From an uncultured Bacteroidales bacterium (GTDB taxonomy: Bacteria > Bacteroidota > Bacteroidia > Bacteroidales > Paludibacteraceae), in the NCBI GenBank assembly GCA_903929065.1, contig CAIYTJ010000300.1, positions 1-6,880 of the forward strand: DNA of 6,880 bases, read 5' to 3'. Below the pieces are notes generated by a model. It was not told the origin of the DNA. It saw nothing but the letters and a program-made list of their open reading frames with translations, and did no database searches. The first letter of the stretch is position 1; every line of letters begins with the position of its first letter. This document shows, piece by piece, positions 4,737-6,880 of the stretch. Made by a program: the position numbers and the translations under genes.

Positions 4737-6880
4737 ATGAATTCTTCTCAGATTCATGCCACGTATAAATCAGCTTTGCACTTTCTCGCAATAGGGCAGG
4801 TGAAGAATGCTTTTGAAAAGACTACTGAATTAATAAACGAATTACAGGTTGGCAACTTTTCCGACAGATTGGAAGATTTGCGGCAAAACTACCATTTCTT
4901 ACTCCAATATTATGTAACCGGTATTGATGATCCACAACGCAAATCAGTGTATAATAAATTGATAGCTAAATTATTTGTATTGAATTCCGAACTTCAGGAA
5001 GAACTTCTGTTTAGAAATTCAACAAATTTCGAATACACACAGAAGCGGTATTACCCTCATACCAAACGCTTTAATTCAAATTCCGAACTATTCAGAGCAT
5101 TGAATTATTTTTATAACCAAACTATAAATTTAAAGAATGATTCAAGCAATCACGATGTTGAACTGGCCAGATTACGCTCCAATTTCGAACAATTATTGCC
5201 TGAATTGTTTGGATTGTTTTGGATTACAACTACTTATAGTGAGGAAGATAAATGGCTTTACAATCAGATTTTAGATGAAAACTATAAAGGTACTCTCGAA
5301 AAATCACTTATAATTTCTGCATTAACGTTGAATTTATGGCGGATGTTTGACGAAAGCAAGTTGATGTTGCTTTTTGATGCGTGCCAGTCAGAGAATCAAA
5401 TGGTTAAGCAACGAGCAATGGTTGGTTTGAGTTTCGTAATGGCAAAACACAATCGCTTTTTGCCATACCTCCCGGCGGTTAGAAACAGATTGGTACTTTT
5501 GACAGATGATAATCATGTAGTTGAGAATTTCCAGAATATTTTCATTCAAATTATATCTACAGTAGAAACTGAAAAAATTTCCAGAAAAATGCGGGAAGAA
5601 ATTCTTCCTGAAGTAATGAAAATCAGTCCAATGCTGAAAGATAAAATGGATCCTGAAACATTGTTGAATGCTGATGAATGGAGCGAAGAAAATCCGGAAT
5701 GGCAGGAAATACTTGAAAACAGTGGTGTATCTGACAAACTTAAAGAGCTGAGTGAATTACAATTAGAAGGTGCAGATGTTTATATGAGTATATTCTCTTT
5801 GTTGAAAAATTTTCCTTTCTTTGGAGAATTGTCTAACTGGTTTTTGCCATTTGACACACAATACTCATCGGTGGCTGAATTGTTCAAAACAGAAGATAAC
5901 TCGTTGATTTCTGCTTTTTTGGGGAACAATTTGATGTGTAATTCAGATAAATATTCATTTTGCATGAGTATTCTTCAAATGCCTGAATCACAACGTGGGA
6001 TGCTCAAAAATTCATTTAAAATGGAGGCCGAACAAATGGCTGAAATGACAAATGATGAAGCATTATTAAAACCGGCATTAATTTCAAAGAACATTTCGAA
6101 GCTCTATATTCAGGATTTATTCCGTTTTTTCAAACTTTACTCACGACATTCTGATTTTTCAGATATGTTTGGATATTCGCTGAAAATGCACAGGACATTT
6201 TTATTTGATATCTTGGCGGGTAATGCAGATTTTAAAACTAATATTGCCGAATATTATTTTTCGAAAGTTCATTATAATCAGGCATTGGAACTCTTCGAAA
6301 AGATTCAGTCAGAAACTACTCCAACAGCGGCTTTATATCAGAAAATCGGATACATGTATCAGCAGACATCACAGTTTGCAAATGCGCTCGTGGCATATAA
6401 TAAAGCTGATATTATTCAACCTGACGATATCTGGACTGTTCGAAAAATGGCACTTTGTTACAGGTTGTCTGGTGATTTTGAAAAAGCACTCGAATTTTAT
6501 CAACATGCTGATTTCTTGAAACCCGATCAAACATCCATTTTAATGCAAATCGGTCATTGTCTGGTTGAATTGAGAAAGTTTAAGGAAGCATTGAACATTT
6601 ATTTTAAACTGGATACGCTGGAAGAAGATAATATCAAGGTTTGGAGAGCAATTTCATGGTGTTCATTTGTGACTGGCAATATACAACAGGCTGATTATTA
6701 CACGAAAAAACTATTGGAAAGTGAACCAACTGCACACGATTATTTAAATCTGGCACACGTTGCATGGTGTCAGCGAAAAATAAGTGAAGCAATTGATTTC
6801 TATCGAAAAAGTTTGGAATTGAGACAAAACAATTGGGAAGTATTTGTCGAATCATTCAATGAAGATAAAGCGTATTTGAT
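4737..6880 (+). CDS. TPR-repeat protein, 3' end beyond the window
   Basis: An uninterrupted frame runs from the ATG at 4737 to the right edge: 714 complete codons and no stop, so the C-terminus is missing. No signal peptide or membrane segment is seen, so the protein is probably cytoplasmic. Residues 1 to about 500 are mostly helical-looking and acidic and show no domain I can name. A striking segment runs from NPEWQEILENSGVSDKLKEL (319-338) to FPFFGELSNWFLPFD (359-373); I recall similar segments in uncharacterised Bacteroidales TPR proteins. From about residue 502 there are six tetratricopeptide repeats of about 34 residues. The clearest are 531-564 (Gly538, Ala550), 565-598 (Gly579, Ala584), 599-632 (Gly606, Ala618), and two more to about 699. 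TPRs bind other proteins, so a scaffold role is plausible; no enzyme motif is visible. The start lies one base after the Crp/Fnr stop, which implies translational coupling. The weak GGGA at 4729-4732 is the only SD-like sequence. Confidence 0.88.
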   Translation, partial: MNSSQIHATYKSALHFLAIGQVKNAFEKTTELINELQVGNFSDRLEDLRQNYHFLLQYYVTGIDDPQRKSVYNKLIAKLFVLNSELQEELLFRNSTNFEYTQKRYYPHTKRFNSNSELFRALNYFYNQTINLKNDSSNHDVELARLRSNFEQLLPELFGLFWITTTYSEEDKWLYNQILDENYKGTLEKSLIISALTLNLWRMFDESKLMLLFDACQSENQMVKQRAMVGLSFVMAKHNRFLPYLPAVRNRLVLLTDDNHVVENFQNIFIQIISTVETEKISRKMREEILPEVMKISPMLKDKMDPETLLNADEWSEENPEWQEILENSGVSDKLKELSELQLEGADVYMSIFSLLKNFPFFGELSNWFLPFDTQYSSVAELFKTEDNSLISAFLGNNLMCNSDKYSFCMSILQMPESQRGMLKNSFKMEAEQMAEMTNDEALLKPALISKNISKLYIQDLFRFFKLYSRHSDFSDMFGYSLKMHRTFLFDILAGNADFKTNIAEYYFSKVHYNQALELFEKIQSETTPTAALYQKIGYMYQQTSQFANALVAYNKADIIQPDDIWTVRKMALCYRLSGDFEKALEFYQHADFLKPDQTSILMQIGHCLVELRKFKEALNIYFKLDTLEEDNIKVWRAISWCSFVTGNIQQADYYTKKLLESEPTAHDYLNLAHVAWCQRKISEAIDFYRKSLELRQNNWEVFVESFNEDKAYL

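Noticed and set aside
4205..5965. Short minus-strand open frames of 61-72 codons
   Set aside because: All are antisense to the Crp/Fnr or TPR genes, have no promoter or family resemblance, and are explained by low-GC composition.
6205..6519. Plus-strand open frame of 104 codons
   Set aside because: It is an out-of-frame shadow of the TPR protein, whose own frame is uninterrupted here and encodes clear TPR motifs.
1..6880. A defence island, CRISPR array or mobile element
   Set aside because: No transposase, nuclease, reverse transcriptase, toxin pair or regular repeat-spacer structure is visible; all sizeable frames are accounted for by housekeeping-type genes.

Overview
The window looks like chromosomal DNA of a member of the Bacteroidota, most likely order Bacteroidales. 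The evidence is a TonB-dependent receptor with an N-terminal carboxypeptidase-regulatory-like domain, an Lnb/DUF4105 protein, start codons preceded by A/T-rich sequence rather than clear Shine-Dalgarno sites, and -7 boxes of the Bacteroidota form TAnnTTTG. No mobile element, CRISPR array, tRNA or rRNA is visible.

Left part (1-2557): the window opens inside what reads as the 3' half of a TPP (THI-box) riboswitch. It is followed by an 808-residue outer-membrane TonB-dependent receptor. The riboswitch is the best functional clue: it points to uptake of thiamin or a thiamin phosphate, shut down when TPP is plentiful. The receptor gene ends at a perfect 32-bp palindrome with T tails on both strands, which can stop transcription arriving from either side. 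It therefore seems to be a single-gene unit at its 3' end, without the pnuT-type inner-membrane transporter that accompanies such receptors in some Bacteroides.

Middle (2582-3781, minus strand): a convergent gene encodes a secreted-domain plus multi-pass membrane protein of the DUF4105 family, now linked to Lnb, the Bacteroidota lipoprotein N-acyltransferase. A 252-bp A/T-rich divergent region (3782-4033) holds a -7 box for each flanking gene and a 15-bp inverted repeat.

Right part (4034-6880): a Crp/Fnr-family regulator is followed after one base by a long TPR-repeat protein. That protein stays open through the right edge, at least 714 codons with no stop. The two genes are almost certainly co-transcribed. 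The function of the TPR protein is unknown; its roughly 500-residue N-terminal part shows no domain I recognise.

The most notable points are the riboswitch-receptor pair with a possible start-codon hairpin, the Lnb-type acyltransferase with visible Cys/His candidates, and the Crp-TPR operon of unknown role. I see no sign of a defence island or another unusual multi-gene system.
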